This document shows positions 11,608 to 23,639 of a stretch of DNA of 64,000 bases, piece by piece. Source of the stretch: Mesoplasma chauliocola (GTDB lineage Bacteria; Bacillota_I; Bacilli_A; Mycoplasmatales; Mycoplasmataceae); assembly GCF_002290085.1 (NCBI RefSeq), contig NZ_CP023173.1, positions 708,501 to 772,500 on the forward strand, in the 5' to 3' direction. A program made the translations under genes and the position numbers. The notes under the pieces were generated by a model. That model was not told where the DNA came from, did not search any database, and worked only from the letters and a program-made list of their open reading frames with translations. Positions within the stretch are counted from its first letter, which is position 1, and each line of letters begins with the position of its first letter.

Positions 11608-14562
11608 CTAAATTGGCTTAACTATTTTTTCTAGTATACCTGTTATTTTATTTTTATAAGTTTGCGTCTTAATGTTAAAAATATAATTCTTGTTAGTTAA
11701 AATATCGTATTGCATTGTTTCAAAGTTTGATGCAAATATTGTTAAATCAATTGTATCTGTTTCATCAAAAACAGTTATGAAAGCCATATCTTTTTTATTT
11801 TTATCTTTAATTATTTTTATTGAAGACACTTGTCCAATAATATTAATATTATTCATATTTCCCACTAACTTTAATATATCAATTGGTTTAAAATATGCAT
11901 TTTCATTTTTTAATTTTGTAATCGGATTTGCTGAAATATAAAATCCAAAAACTTCCTTTTCATACATTGATTCTATTTCTTCATTCATTTCTTCAACAAA
12001 CAAGTTTTCAATTTTAGTTTGTTTATCTAAGCTTAGATTTTCATTAAAAGCAATCATTGCACTAAAAATAAAATCTCTATTTAAAACCATTGTTAATTTG
12101 TTATATCCAAAGCAATCAAATCCTCCAGCCTTAGCTAGAAGTGTATAATTAGATTCATTTAATCCTTTATTTTTCATGTAATAGAAAAATGTATTTAATT
12201 CTTCAAACAAATCCTCATGTTCATCATATATTTTAATTAAAGAGTTAACAAAATCTCTACCTATACCTTTTATTAAAGTAAGAGGCATAAAAATTCTATT
12301 ATTTAAAATGATGTAATTATCATTCATATATTTTACAGAAGGTTTAATTACTTCAATTCCAAACTGTTTAACTTCTTTAATATACTTACTTGTTTTATTG
12401 GGATTACCCATTGCTCCATTTAAAAGCGCTGTGTAAAACTCTGCTGGATAATGTGCTTTAAATCAAGCCAATCAGTATCCAATATATGAATATGCTATAG
12501 CATGAGATTTATTAAAACCATACATTGCAAATTTTTCAATTCAATTTCAAATAGAAGTTGCCTTGTCTTCTGAATAATTGTTTATGATTGCATTTGCAAT
12601 AAATTCTTCCTTTACTTGCAACATATAAGCTATTTGTTTTTTACCCATTGCTCTTCTAACAATATCTGATTTAGCTAGTGAAAAACCAGCAACTTTTTGA
12701 AGAATTTGTATTACTTGTTCTTGATAAACAATAACCCCATAAGTTGGCAGTAAAATATCTGCCAAACTTTTATCAACAAGAGACACCCTTTTTGTATTCT
12801 TATTGTTTATATACTCTGGTATCATCTCTTGCGGTCCTGGTCTATACAAAGATGACGCTGCAGAAATATCACTAATGCTATTTACTTTCATATCAATAAT
12901 TAAATTAGTCATACCTGGAGATTCAAGTTGAAAAATACCAGTTGTATTACCTTGTTTTAAAATATCAAAAGTCTTTTGATCATTTACATCTATTTGAGAT
13001 AATTTTATTTCCTTATTATGATTTATTTTTACCAAATCTATTATTTCTTTCAAAGTTGTCAAATTTCTTAAACCTAACAAATCCATTTTGATTAAGCCAA
13101 TATCTTCTAAATAATTCATATCAAATTGAGTTTGATAAATTCCATTTAGACCTTGTCTAATAGGTAAAACTTTTCTCAAGTCAACGTCACTAATAATAAT
13201 TCCTGCTGCATGAGTTCCGGTTTGTCTAGGGCAACCCATTAGTTTATTTGTTAAGCTAAAAATAGCTTTAAATTCTTCTTTTTCGCTATATTCTTTAATC
13301 AATCTTTGCGTTTTTAGAATATCTGTAAAATCTAAATAATCTTCATTTAAAGATTTAGTAATTAAATTAACAATTTCTAAATCAATTTCATATACTCTGC
13401 ATGCATCTCTAAATGCAGATTTAAATGCAATTGTTTGATAAGTAACAATTGTTGCAACATTATATTTTCCATATTTTTCAAATAAATATTCAATTACTTC
13501 GTCTCTTCTATTATCTTGAAAATCAATATCTATATCAGGCATTGTTACACGCTCAGGATTTAAAAATCTTTCAAAAAGTAAGTTATATTCTATTGGATCA
13601 ACTGTTGTTATTCTCAGTAAAAATGAAACTAAACTTCCTGCTGCGCTTCCTCTCCCTGGCCCAACTATTATGTCATTTCTTCTTGCATATGCTACATAAT
13701 CATGAACAATTAAAAAATAATCAGCAAAACCTGTTTGTTCTATTATTTCTAATTCTTTATTTAATCTTTCATAATATTTTTGTGAAACTGGTTGTCGTTT
13801 AACATTAATAAAATAATGCTTCAATCCATTCAGGCATTTTTGTTTTAAATACGAAAAACTTGGGATATTATCTGGAGCAGTAAATTTTGCCATATGCTTT
13901 TCTTCACTATCAAAAATATTTAAATTTACTTTTTCACTTATTTCATTTGAAATCTTCAAAGTTTCAGGATAAATTTCTAAAATATCTTCTGCTAATGGGT
14001 AAGATTCATCAATCTTATAAGCTTCATTTGCTTGAGTTATGTTTAAACCATTTTTTAAAGCAAAGACACCCTTATAATGTTCTTGTTCATTATTTGAAAT
14101 ATATCTAATGTTATTAAAGAAAAAATTAACACTATTAGTGTTATAAATCTCTGCAGTATTAAAATAAATTTGATGCTCTTCTGTAAGATTAGTTATAACA
14201 ATCATATTTTGATCTAGTTTAGATTGTAATAATTCTAATATTTGTAGTTCACTTAAAATAAAGTCGTTATTCATTTCAGAAGATATGAAACATACATCTT
14301 GATATGATTTCTTGTTTTTAGGAATTAATGTTATTATTTTTTTATTTTCTAGCTCAATTGATAAACCTATTATTGGCTTAATATTTTGACTAGATGCTTT
14401 TTTAAAAAATTCAGCTACCCCAAACATAGTTTTATTTTCACAATAAAATAAATATTCTAACTTTTCTTTTTTTGCAAAAGAAATGTAGTCATCAATTTTA
14501 ATTAATGACTCTTGAAAATTATAAACACTACGTATATTTACTAAGGGTATAAAATTTGACAT
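11608..14562 (-). CDS. dnaE: DNA polymerase III alpha subunit, DnaE type (984 aa)
   Basis: Family C replicative polymerase; low-GC bacteria use it beside PolC for primer extension. GPGRGSAAGSLVSFLL and the catalytic MPDIDIDFQDNRRDEV are intact, as are the finger motif QEQVIQILQKVAG and a C-terminal OB-fold region. The N-terminal PHP domain is recognisable (IKPIIGLSIEL) but its metal-binding His residues are gone: LVNIRSVYN replaces LHxHTxYS, and LFYCEN replaces the (I/V)TDH motif. It therefore should have no PHP phosphoesterase activity. ATG overlaps the thiI stop (TAATG). polA follows after 14 nt. Confidence 0.95.
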
Positions 14563-15764
14563 TAATCCTCCTTTTTAATTTCTTCTATAAATTCTCCGTT
14601 TTGAAATACAAATTTTTGAATTTTGTTTTCCATTGTGAAATCTAAAATTTCATTTCATAATATTGCATTTTCTTGTTGATCAGCCATTCATCTTTTTGGC
14701 TTTGTCACTGGTTGTTTTGGAACAAACATTGAACAAACATCATCAAAAGGTAAAATTGAAGTTTCATAGGATTTTATAAATTTTGATATTAATATAATTT
14801 CTTCCTTATCAAAAGTCAACACAGGTCTTAGAATTGGTAAATCACTTGTTGAGTTAATCACATCAATACTTTGAATTGTTTGAGATGCAACTTGACCTAG
14901 ACTTTCACCAGTTATTAATGCTTCTTGGCCATTTGCTTTTGCCAAAATATTAGCTATTCTCATAAACATTCTTCTCATTATAGTAATTTTGTAACTTTCA
15001 TCAGGCATATGTTGTAATTCTTGCAATAATAGAGAAAAATCACAAACATAAAGGTTAAATTTTTTTGAATTATATTTAGATACAATTTTTGCTAATTCAA
15101 AAACTTTATTTAATGCTTCAGGTGAAGTGTGAGGCGGAGTCATAAAATGAATAAAGTCAACACGCATTCCTCTTTTCATAGTTAGAAATGATGCAACAGG
15201 TGAATCAATTCCACCGCTTAACAAAGAAAGGCCTTTCCCACTAACACCAACTGGCAATCCTTTTAAACCTTCAATTCTTTTTGAAAATATTTGAATACCA
15301 TCTTTTTTAATAACAATTTCTATTTTTAAATCTGGATTGTGTACGTCAACAATTAAATCACCAACCGCTTTTAATACCATTGGTGCTAGTACAAGTTTTA
15401 ATTCTGCACTCGTCATTAAGAAACTTTTATCTTTTCTTGTCACTTCCAATTTAAAACGCTTAAATTCAGATGCTTTTGCTATTTCTATAACTTTTTCAGC
15501 AACAGCTTCAACATTTTTTTCGCATTTTTCAATAACTGATAATGAGTAAATACCAAAAACTGTTTTTAATTCATCTAATATTTCATCTAATATTTCACTA
15601 GCAACGTCTATAACCAAAGAATTGTTATCTTTTATATATTTAATCTTTGATTGATCAAATCTTTTTAATTTAAATTTTATATTGTCCAAAAGTTTACTAA
15701 TAAACATATGCTTATTATTTCCTTTTAATGTTAATTCGCCATATCTTACTAAAATACTTTTCAT
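14562..15764 (-). CDS. thiI: tRNA 4-thiouridine synthase ThiI (400 aa)
   Basis: Adenylates U8 of tRNA and transfers sulfur to form 4-thiouridine. N-terminal MKSILVRYGELTLKGNN, then a ferredoxin-like/THUMP region to about residue 165, then the PP-loop LLSGGIDSPVA (about 181-191). The ~400-aa length shows there is no C-terminal rhodanese domain, as in Bacillus. The final ~46 residues follow a TGA that a standard-code reading would treat as stop. The stop TAA shares its last A with the dnaE ATG, implying coupled translation. No dedicated cysteine desulfurase (NifZ) is adjacent, unlike B. subtilis. Confidence 0.93.
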
Positions 15765-15783
15765 TTTTACCTAATTTCTATTT

Positions 15784-17571
15784 CTAACTTACTGAAACAT
15801 TTTGAGATGTTAATTTATTTAAAATTAAAATATTGTCTCTTAAACAGTCTTCATAATTTTCTGCCTCAAACTCTGCTAAACACAAAGCTATTTGATCATC
15901 AATAGATTTAATTCCACCAAATCTATTTAAATATGATAAAGACATTTCAGCCAATTTGGCCAAGTAAATTGCTGATGCCATTTCGTTTCTTAACATAGCA
16001 AAATTTATAATTTCTGAGTCCAAGAAATTTATCATTAGATTATAATTTTCTCTATTATAAAAAATTTCAGGTTCTTGCTTTAATTCTTTTTCAGCTCTAT
16101 TAAGTTTATTAAAACCTTCATTAATTTGTTTTTCGTATGTCTTTAAAATTGATATCTCTGAATTCTTAACAATCATTACTTCCATTATAGAAAGAATTTT
16201 TTTAAAACTTATATTTCTAGAATCAATTTCATTTATAATATTTTCTTTTGTTGTTAGTTCACTTCTAATAACTCTTAAATTTTCAAAAGACATAAAAATT
16301 TTTGAAAAAATGTCCATTAAAAGGCTTCCCTGTTTTGCATAATTTAATTTTTGGACTGAAGTTTTTCTTAAATCAAACTCAATCAATAAACTATTATATT
16401 TAGTTTGAATATCCTTAATTGTGTGTTCAACATTTAACATTTTTGATTTTATTAAATTTATATTTTTTGCAAAGCCAAATCCTTCATTTAAAGACATTGT
16501 GTCTTTAATTAAAATAACTTCATTAGACAAGCCTGAAAAAGCATTATTTATATTAATTTTACTTGTTTCAACAAAGCCTATAATTAACATTTCATATCTC
16601 ATATTTTTTTCAAAATCTTTAATCTGATCTAAAATACTTTTTGAAGTTTCATATGCTTTTTCAAAATTTAAAGAATAAATATTACTTTTTATATTTTTTA
16701 TCATATTTGAGTAAACATTAAATAGTGATGAAAATTGTGAGGATTTATTCGTTTTTTCAAGTTCATTTCTACCTCAATTTTGTAAAATACTTACTCTTAT
16801 TTCTTCCATTTTAGAAGTTAATTGATAATCTGTTAAGTACAACATTTTTTCAGTATGATCAATGATTTGAATTAAATTTGCAATTATTTCGTATGCTTCT
16901 TTTAAACTTGAAACAGCTTCATTATATTTAGCAGACTCAATTTGTAAATTAGCAGACTCAATATAAAGTTTTAAATTTTGAATATATTTACTATTTAAAG
17001 TTTTAGGGCCCCAAATATCATTTGAATCTTTTCTAGTTTTAATTAGAGTTAAAACATTATTTGTTTCTTCAATAACATTTATATATCAGTCACGTGCTAT
17101 TTTTTGCATTTCCAATATGTTTTCAATATTATCAATTGTATTTCTTGTATCAACATATAAACATGAACATTTATCATAAGTTCTTTTAGCTTTTATATAA
17201 TTGCTAATAGAAGGTTTAGGTCTATAATTATTTTCTGAAAGCATTTCCGCTGCTTCAGTTGTTAAATTTGAAAATCTTGTTGCATAAATATCGTAGTAAT
17301 TTCTAAGAAGTATTAGAAATGTGCTTTCAATATTTCTATTAGTTTTGTTTTGCATATAAATTCTATAAACTGATCTTATTTTTTTAAGCAAAGGAGCATG
17401 ATCAACATATTCTAATAATCTTGAACTTTCATAAGTATACTCAATAGTTTTTTTATAAATAACAAGTGTTATAAGTGTTCCAATAATACCTAAAATAGAA
17501 ATAACCACAAAGATAAGACCTAAAATCAACAATGTTGTTGGTTTATTTACTAAAGTCGAAAATAATATCAT
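15784..17571 (-). CDS. ezrA: EzrA-like septation-ring regulator (595 aa)
   Basis: One N-terminal membrane span (TTLLILGLIFVVISILGIIGTLITLVIY) followed by ~550 residues of charged, heptad-like helical sequence, the architecture of EzrA, a negative regulator of FtsZ-ring assembly. Length is close to B. subtilis EzrA. The neighbourhood ezrA-thiI with rpsD and tyrS nearby matches the B. subtilis order, which strengthens the call because sequence motifs are weak. GGTGG precedes ATG 17571; TGA is Trp at several places. A division regulator tied to septal growth is of interest in a wall-less cell. Alternative: an unrelated coiled-coil membrane protein in the same place. Confidence 0.7.
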
Positions 17572-17629
17572 GAAACCACCACTTTTCTACCATATATAAT
17601 TATATCAAATATATTTAATTCATTTGTTG

Positions 17630-17658
17630 TTGAAAGATATGTTGTTTATATATATAAT
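17630..17658 (+). promoter_or_regulatory. Sigma-A promoter for rpsD
   Basis: TTGAAA (17630-17635), 17-nt spacer, TATAAT (17653-17658). Predicted transcription start is ~17665, giving a ~155-nt leader before rpsD. Confidence 0.75.
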
Positions 17659-17664
17659 ATTAAA

Positions 17665-17815
17665 GTTATTGTTTATATTCTGCGGATGAATATTTACTAA
17701 AAACTGTTTATTATTTTACAATAGTAACTCTTGGCAGTAAGAGCGAATAAATAAACTGATTAGTAAGGAATTCATTAAAGACTATTTTTAATAACGCTAT
17801 TTTTAAAAAGGAGAT
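17665..17815 (+). promoter_or_regulatory. Possible S4 autoregulatory leader of rpsD
   Basis: Unusually long leader for this genome. It can fold into an outer stem GTTTATT/AATAAAC (17706-17712 with 17750-17756) enclosing CTCTT/AAGAG (17728-17732 with 17739-17743). In Firmicutes S4 binds its own leader; I infer the same here from length and pairing, not from a matched consensus. An AAAGGAGATAA ribosome site ends the leader. Confidence 0.45.
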
Positions 17816-17820
17816 AACGT

Positions 17821-18447
17821 ATGTCAAGATATACTGGATCAACATTTAAAAAAGCAAGAAGATATGGTTTCTCAATTCTTGAGAATGGTAAAGAATTTAG
17901 CAAAGGTAAAAAAAGAGTAACTACTCCAGGTCAACACGGTAAAGACAAAGCTCGTTTAAAAATGAGTGGATATGGTGCTCAATTACAAGAAAAACAAAAA
18001 GTTAAATTCATGTATGGAATGACTGAAAGACAATTCAGAAACACATTTGCAAAAGCTAAAAAAGTTCATGGTGGAATTTTAGGGACAAACTTCCTAGTAT
18101 TATTAGAATCAAGATTAGACAATATTGTTTATCGTCTTGGATTCGCAATGACTAGACAAGCTGCTCGTCAATTAGTTAACCACGGTCATATTTTAGTAAA
18201 TGGCAAAAAAATTGACATTCCATCATACCAAGCAAAACCAGGTGATCAAATTGAAGTTAAAGAATCTATGAAGAAAAACGACAAAATTGCTGAAGCATTA
18301 CAAAACAATGAATCAACAGTTGAATTTGTTAAAGTAGATAAAGCTAACTTAAAAGGTCAATTTGTTAGATTACCTGAACGTCAAGAATTAAATTTAGAAA
18401 TCAACGACGCTTTAATTGTTGAATGATACAACCGTTTAATTAAGTAA
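17821..18447 (+). CDS. rpsD: 30S ribosomal protein S4 (208 aa)
   Basis: Primary 16S rRNA-binding protein that nucleates small-subunit assembly. [19 protein letters not shown] start, S4 RNA-binding domain with [34 protein letters not shown], and C-terminal [15 protein letters not shown] at 18424 is Trp, so the true end is VEWYNRLIK with TAA at 18445-18447. The window's minus-strand block is interrupted by this + strand gene, which has its own promoter and terminator. Confidence 0.97.
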
Positions 18448-18461
18448 TAATTAGACAAATC

Positions 18462-18495
18462 AAAAAACACCATTATAATAAACTGGTGTTTTTTT
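18462..18495 (+). terminator. Terminator after rpsD
   Basis: AAAAAACACCA/TGGTGTTTTTT stem with an 11-nt loop and T-run. A second hairpin downstream (18513-18536, AACCCATC/GATGGGTT, then seven Ts at 18539-18545) could act as a backup. Confidence 0.8.
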
Positions 18496-18607
18496 ATATT
18501 TTTATAAACTAAAACCCATCACATTAAGGATGGGTTAATTTTTTTGTTTTGAGAGAAAAAATAAAATGTAAATTTGATAATAAAAGTATATATAAATGAA
18601 AAGATTT

Positions 18608-18704
18608 AAAAAATGCTTTTGCATTTCTTATTTGGGGGATAAATTCTTATCCCTTATTTTTATTATATATCTTATTTCCAAAATTGGAATACTTTTTTGG
18701 AAAT
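18608..18704 (-). terminator. Hairpin cluster downstream of tyrS
   Basis: Reading minus, three hairpins follow the tyrS stop: ATTTCCAAAA/TTTTGGAAAT (18674-18704), GGGATAA/TTATCCC (18636-18653), and AAATGC/GCATTT (18611-18626) followed by a short U-run. The last is the best terminator candidate. Roles of the other two are unknown. Confidence 0.5.
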
Positions 18705-18706
18705 TT

Positions 18707-19948
<1,242 letters not shown>

Positions 19949-19959
19949 AAAAAACCCCT

Positions 19960-21015
19960 TTATTTTATTTTTTGCAATCTTTTAGAATAAATGTTTTTTC
20001 TTCCAAATTTTGCTTGTTCTTTTCCATTAATAATAACAGCATCTCCTGTAAAGTTATTATCTATTTTTGCTAAATAACCACCAACACCATATATGTCGAC
20101 TGGTACTTTATTTTTTTCGAATTCTTGTATTTTTTCAGCAGTTAAACCTGATGAAACAATTATTTTCACATGATTATGCCCCGCTTCATTTAGTGCATTT
20201 CTAACTTCTTTAATTAAATACTCATTAACGCCATATAAATTTGCATCTTTAGGGTATTTATTTTTATTTTCTTCTAAATATTTATCAATTAAATTACCTG
20301 AAGTGTCTATTCTTATTGCTCATAATTTTTCTTTAAAGTAATTAGCAACTTTTACTGCATCTCTAACACAGTCATTATTGTAATCAATTAAAGATAATAA
20401 ATTATTATTTGGGAAATTATTGTAAAAAGCTTGAGTTGCTTTTATTATATCACCATCAAATGCTTGAATTAAAGCATGCGGCATTGTTCCTGAAGGTTTA
20501 AGTACAGCTGCATCATCGATTAATTCAATAGATGCTTCTGTAACAAAAAGTTTAATTCCTCCAACTCATGATGAATATCCGTCGCTTGCTAAAGTTAAAT
20601 ATGAATCAGCTCTGTCCATCATGTTTAAAATTGTTTTACCATTTGCTGCTTCTACTATTTTTTTACTATTTGTTGCTATACATGAATTTCTTGCAAGAAT
20701 TCCATCTATCATTCCTTCTAATCATCCAAATGAAGCATAATTACCTTCAATTTTTAGAACTGGTTCATGGGCATCAATAATATCTCCATCTTTTAATGAT
20801 CAAATTTTTAATTCGCTATAATTTGGGCATGCAAATTCCAATAATTGTAGGACTTCGCTAATTCCTGATAAAACTATATTGTCTTTTCTTTGGAAAAATT
20901 GCATGGTTACAACTGAATTGGGTAAATCATTTTGAATTATTTTACTTGTTTTTTTGAAATAGTCAGCAATGTAATAACCTGACTTTATTCTTGGATCAAA
21001 ACTATATTTTTTCAT
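19960..21015 (-). CDS. pncB: Nicotinate phosphoribosyltransferase (351 aa)
   Basis: Makes nicotinate mononucleotide from nicotinate and PRPP, the entry step of NAD salvage. Recognisable segments: FDPRIKSGYYIADYF near the start, HEPVLKIEGNYASFGWLEG, DGYSSWVGGI, SGTMPHALIQAFDGD (His used in phosphorylation and the PRPP region) and VSSGLTAEKI with GVGGYL. Many Trp are TGA. It is followed by tyrS after 11 nt. NAD supply from salvage fits a cell without visible de novo genes. Confidence 0.88.
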
Positions 21016-21021
21016 AAATTA

Positions 21022-21603
21022 TTAACCTAAAAATGCTTTTCCTAAATTGCTGCGATAACTTTCATCTAATTCAATAATTCCTTCTTCATTAAATTTGTTT
21101 GACTGTAATTGAAGTTCTCTAGCACTACATAGCATTCCTTCAGAAACATATCCTCTAAGTTTTCCTTTAACTATTTGCATTCCACTTGGCATTCAACTTC
21201 CATCAGTAGCAACAACTACATATATGTTTTCTCTAGCATTTTTAGCTCCGCAAACAATTTTTAGCACTTCCGTGCTTATATCAACCTCGCAAGAGCTTAA
21301 ATGAGTATCAGGTATTTTGTTACATTTGATAATTTTACCAACAATAAAATGAGGCAAATTTTCTGTTTTAACTATGTCTTTTAATTCGGTGCTAATATAC
21401 TCATAAATTTCGTCATTATTTAATATGTAATTTTTTTCAATTTTGATTTTCACATCAAAAATATTGATACCTACTATATCATTTTTATTTTTTAAGATTG
21501 CAATATTTGCGTGCTTCTCTGTTGTTGTTATTGGCTTATTATCAAAACTTAATAACAAGCAATTAAATTGTTTATTAAAAAACACTCCCATTTTTTTATT
21601 CAT
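21022..21603 (-). CDS. YtpR-like protein with tRNA-binding (EMAP/B3-4 type) domain (193 aa)
   Basis: Resembles Bacillus YtpR and the N-terminal part of PheRS beta: a ~90-residue N-terminal domain is followed by an OB-fold tRNA-binding domain with FIVGKIIKCNKIPDTHLSSC, KIVCGAKNARENIYVVVA and GMQIVKGKLRGYVSEGMLCS. I chose ATG 21603 because AGGGGTGG sits just upstream; an in-frame GTG lies three codons before. The cellular role of YtpR is not settled; it is proposed to bind tRNA. It is 6 nt from pncB, in an apparent operon with tyrS. Confidence 0.75.
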
Positions 21604-21683
21604 TATATCCACCCCTATTTTATTAATTTTAATAATATTATATAATTAACTTATTAAAAAAGCACTTTGAGGAGATTATAAAT

Positions 21684-22514
21684 ATGAAAATAGCAATTTT
21701 AACAGACTCATCTTTCGATGGAAATCTGAAAAGCTTTAAGGACTTATACCAAGTCCCACTCTTAATTGTAGAAGAAAATGGCACAACACATTTTAGTGAC
21801 GATTCTTTGGATGAAAACTTATTTTATGATCTTTTAGAAAAGCAAGTTTTAAAAACAGCACAAACAACACCAGGAGAAATGATTAAAATATGAGATCAAT
21901 TACTAAAAGAATATGATCAAATTATATTTCTACCATTGTCAAAAGGATTAAGCGGTCAATTTAACACTTATAGAATGTTAAGTGAAACTGAAGAAGAATA
22001 TAAAGGTAAAGTTTTTGTTTGTGATACAAATGGTGTAAGTATAATTAACCAAGAATTTGTAAAAAGAGTTGCATTTTGAATTGCTCAAAATAAAAAAGGG
22101 TTTGAGATTATGGAGTTAGTTTCCAAAACTAATGAAGATTTTATTAGTTACATAATTCCAAAATCTTTAGATATCCTAAAACGTGGAGGAAGAATTAGCC
22201 CTGCAGCTGCAAGTTTAGCTAAAATGTTAAAAATAGTTCCGATACTTAGATACGACGGACAAATTGATAAAGAAGCTACAGCTAGAACTTTTAAAAAAGC
22301 AATTAATGAAGCATTAGATCTAATTAAGAAAAATGCAAAAGGAGTTAAAACAATTGATATCTCATATTCAAGAATGAACTCCGAAACTCTAGCTGAGGCA
22401 ATTAAGATAATTGAAGAAAAAGGTTTTACAATTAATTTAAGTTCACAAATTACAAGTGTTATAGCAGCACACACAGGTAAAGAAACAATAGCAATAGCTG
22501 CATGAAAGAAATAG
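21684..22514 (+). CDS. DegV family fatty-acid-binding protein, copy 1 (276 aa)
   Basis: DegV/FakB fold: MKIAILTDSSFDG with the DSS motif, AQTTPGEMIKI, PLSKGLSGQFNT, SLDILKRGGRISPAAA and AAHTGKETIAIA. FakB proteins present fatty acids to the FakA kinase for phospholipid synthesis; that role is family knowledge, not shown here. TGA codons at about 21891, 22077 and 22503 are Trp; the end is AAWKK and TAG 22512-22514. The -10-like TATAAT at 21641 could be its promoter. A second DegV gene follows after 8 nt. Confidence 0.9.
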
Positions 22515-22522
22515 AGGGCATT

Positions 22523-23377
22523 ATGAAAATAGTTATTTTATTAGATAGTTCAGGTACAAATTCATCTGAAAAAATTAAAGGTAAAGCAATTGATGTTTTA
22601 CCATTACACTTTACTTTCCCAAATGGAACTGACATGTTAGACATTCCTGCTGAAGTTGAAAAGAGAGAAATAATCAAGTTAATTTCAGAAGGAGTTGACA
22701 TTAAAACAAGTCAAGCAAGTCCTGGTGAAGTTGAAAATAAATATGACGAGCTTTTAGAAAAATATGATCATGTATATCATATTCCAATTACAGGAAATCT
22801 TTCAAGTATGTTACAAACAGCAATGATGGTTTCAAGAGATGAAAAATATGAAGGAAAAGTAACAGTTTATGAAAACTTAAATATTGCTGCTCAAGCAATT
22901 GAACAAACAGCATTGTACATTTCAAATCTTTTGGATAAAGGTGAAATTAGTACACCTGAAGAAATAACAAGTGCAATTAATGAATATGAGAAATCAATGT
23001 ATATTGCAATAGTACCTGGAGATTTAAAAAGATTAACAAGTGGTGGAAGAGGAAAAAAAGCTGTAACAACTGTTTTAAACATACTTAAAACAAAAGTTTT
23101 AATAAAATGAGAAGCTGAACCCAAAAAAGAAGCAATAGGTAGAACAATAAACTCAATAATGGAAAAAATTGTAAAAGTTTACTCAAGCACTTATTCAAAT
23201 GGTTATGAAATGGTTTTTGTTAGAACAGCATTGACTTCTAAAAAAATATATGAAGCAGCAAGAAATGTTTTAATTGAGAACAAAGTAAATTTTTCAGAAG
23301 AATTAATACCTAATATTTATACAGCACATGCTGGTGTTGATACAATTGGATTTATAATTACAAAAAAAATAGGCTAA
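22523..23377 (+). CDS. DegV family fatty-acid-binding protein, copy 2 (284 aa)
   Basis: Second DegV paralogue: MKIVILLDSSGTNSSEK, KTSQASPGEVENKYDEL, PITGNLSSMLQTAMM, GDLKRLTSGGRGKKA and TAHAGVDTIGF. ATG 22523 is preferred over the ATG at 22502 because GAGGG lies 6 nt upstream of it. It is quite divergent from copy 1, so the two probably bind different fatty acids (for example saturated versus unsaturated, as described for FakB paralogues). The stop TAA sits in the terminator stem. Confidence 0.9.
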
Positions 23378-23388
23378 GCCTATTTTTT
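23364..23388 (+). terminator. Terminator after the degV pair
   Basis: AAAAAATAGGC/GCCTATTTTTT 11-bp stem with a 3-nt loop that is the degV stop codon. Confidence 0.85.
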
Positions 23389-23395
23389 TACTTAT

Positions 23396-23471
23396 TGGCA
23401 GAGGTAACAAGACTCGAACTCGTGACACTCGGTTTTGGAGACCGATGTTCTACCATCTGAACTATACCTCT
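23396..23471 (-). tRNA. trnW: tRNA-Trp (CCA)
   Basis: 76-nt cloverleaf with encoded CCA. Acceptor AGAGGTA/TACCTCT, anticodon loop CTCCAAA with anticodon CCA reading UGG, T-arm GAGTTCGAGTC. It lies downstream of the UCA gene on the same transcript, after a terminator-like hairpin. Confidence 0.97.
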
Positions 23472-23492
23472 AAAAAAGCGCATAATTGCGCT
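23472..23492 (-). terminator. Attenuator-like hairpin between the two trnW genes
   Basis: AGCGCA/TGCGCT perfect 6-bp GC-rich stem with a 4-nt loop, followed on the minus strand by a T-run reaching the first base of tRNA-Trp(CCA). It should make part of the transcripts end after the UCA gene. Confidence 0.75.
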
Positions 23493-23502
23493 GGTTTTCA
23501 TA

Positions 23503-23578
23503 TGGCAGGGGCAGCAAGACTCGAACTCGCGACACTCGGTTTTGAAGACCGATGTTCTGCCAACTGAACTATGCCCCT
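23503..23578 (-). tRNA. trnW: tRNA-Trp (UCA), reads UGA as Trp
   Basis: 76-nt cloverleaf with encoded CCA. Acceptor AGGGGCA/TGCCCCT, anticodon loop CTTCAAA with anticodon UCA. This tRNA decodes UGA (and UGG by wobble), which confirms genetic code 4 from the window itself. It is very similar to the neighbouring CCA tRNA, consistent with gene duplication. Confidence 0.98.
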
Positions 23579-23598
23579 AAAAAATTAAACACTTAATT

Positions 23599-23627
23599 AT
23601 TATAAATAAAAAAGGTTTACATTTCAA
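23599..23627 (-). promoter_or_regulatory. Promoter of the trnW pair
   Basis: On the minus strand: TTGAAA (23622-23627), 17-nt spacer, TATAAT (23599-23604), about 20 nt before the first tRNA base. Confidence 0.75.
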
Positions 23628-23639
23628 TCTTAATAAATG

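Noticed and set aside
13449-14108. Plus-strand Leu/His-rich frames within dnaE
   Set aside because: Antisense shadows of a conserved polymerase gene; no start signals.
18600-18705. Independent small non-coding RNA in the rpsD-tyrS interval
   Set aside because: Several hairpins exist, but no promoter of its own was found and they fit as 3' ends of the two convergent transcripts.
19949-19959. T-box leader for tyrS, and likewise for alaS (56358-56478)
   Set aside because: The space upstream of tyrS is 11 nt and upstream of alaS ~120 nt with no T-box sequence (TGGNACC-like) or specifier stem.
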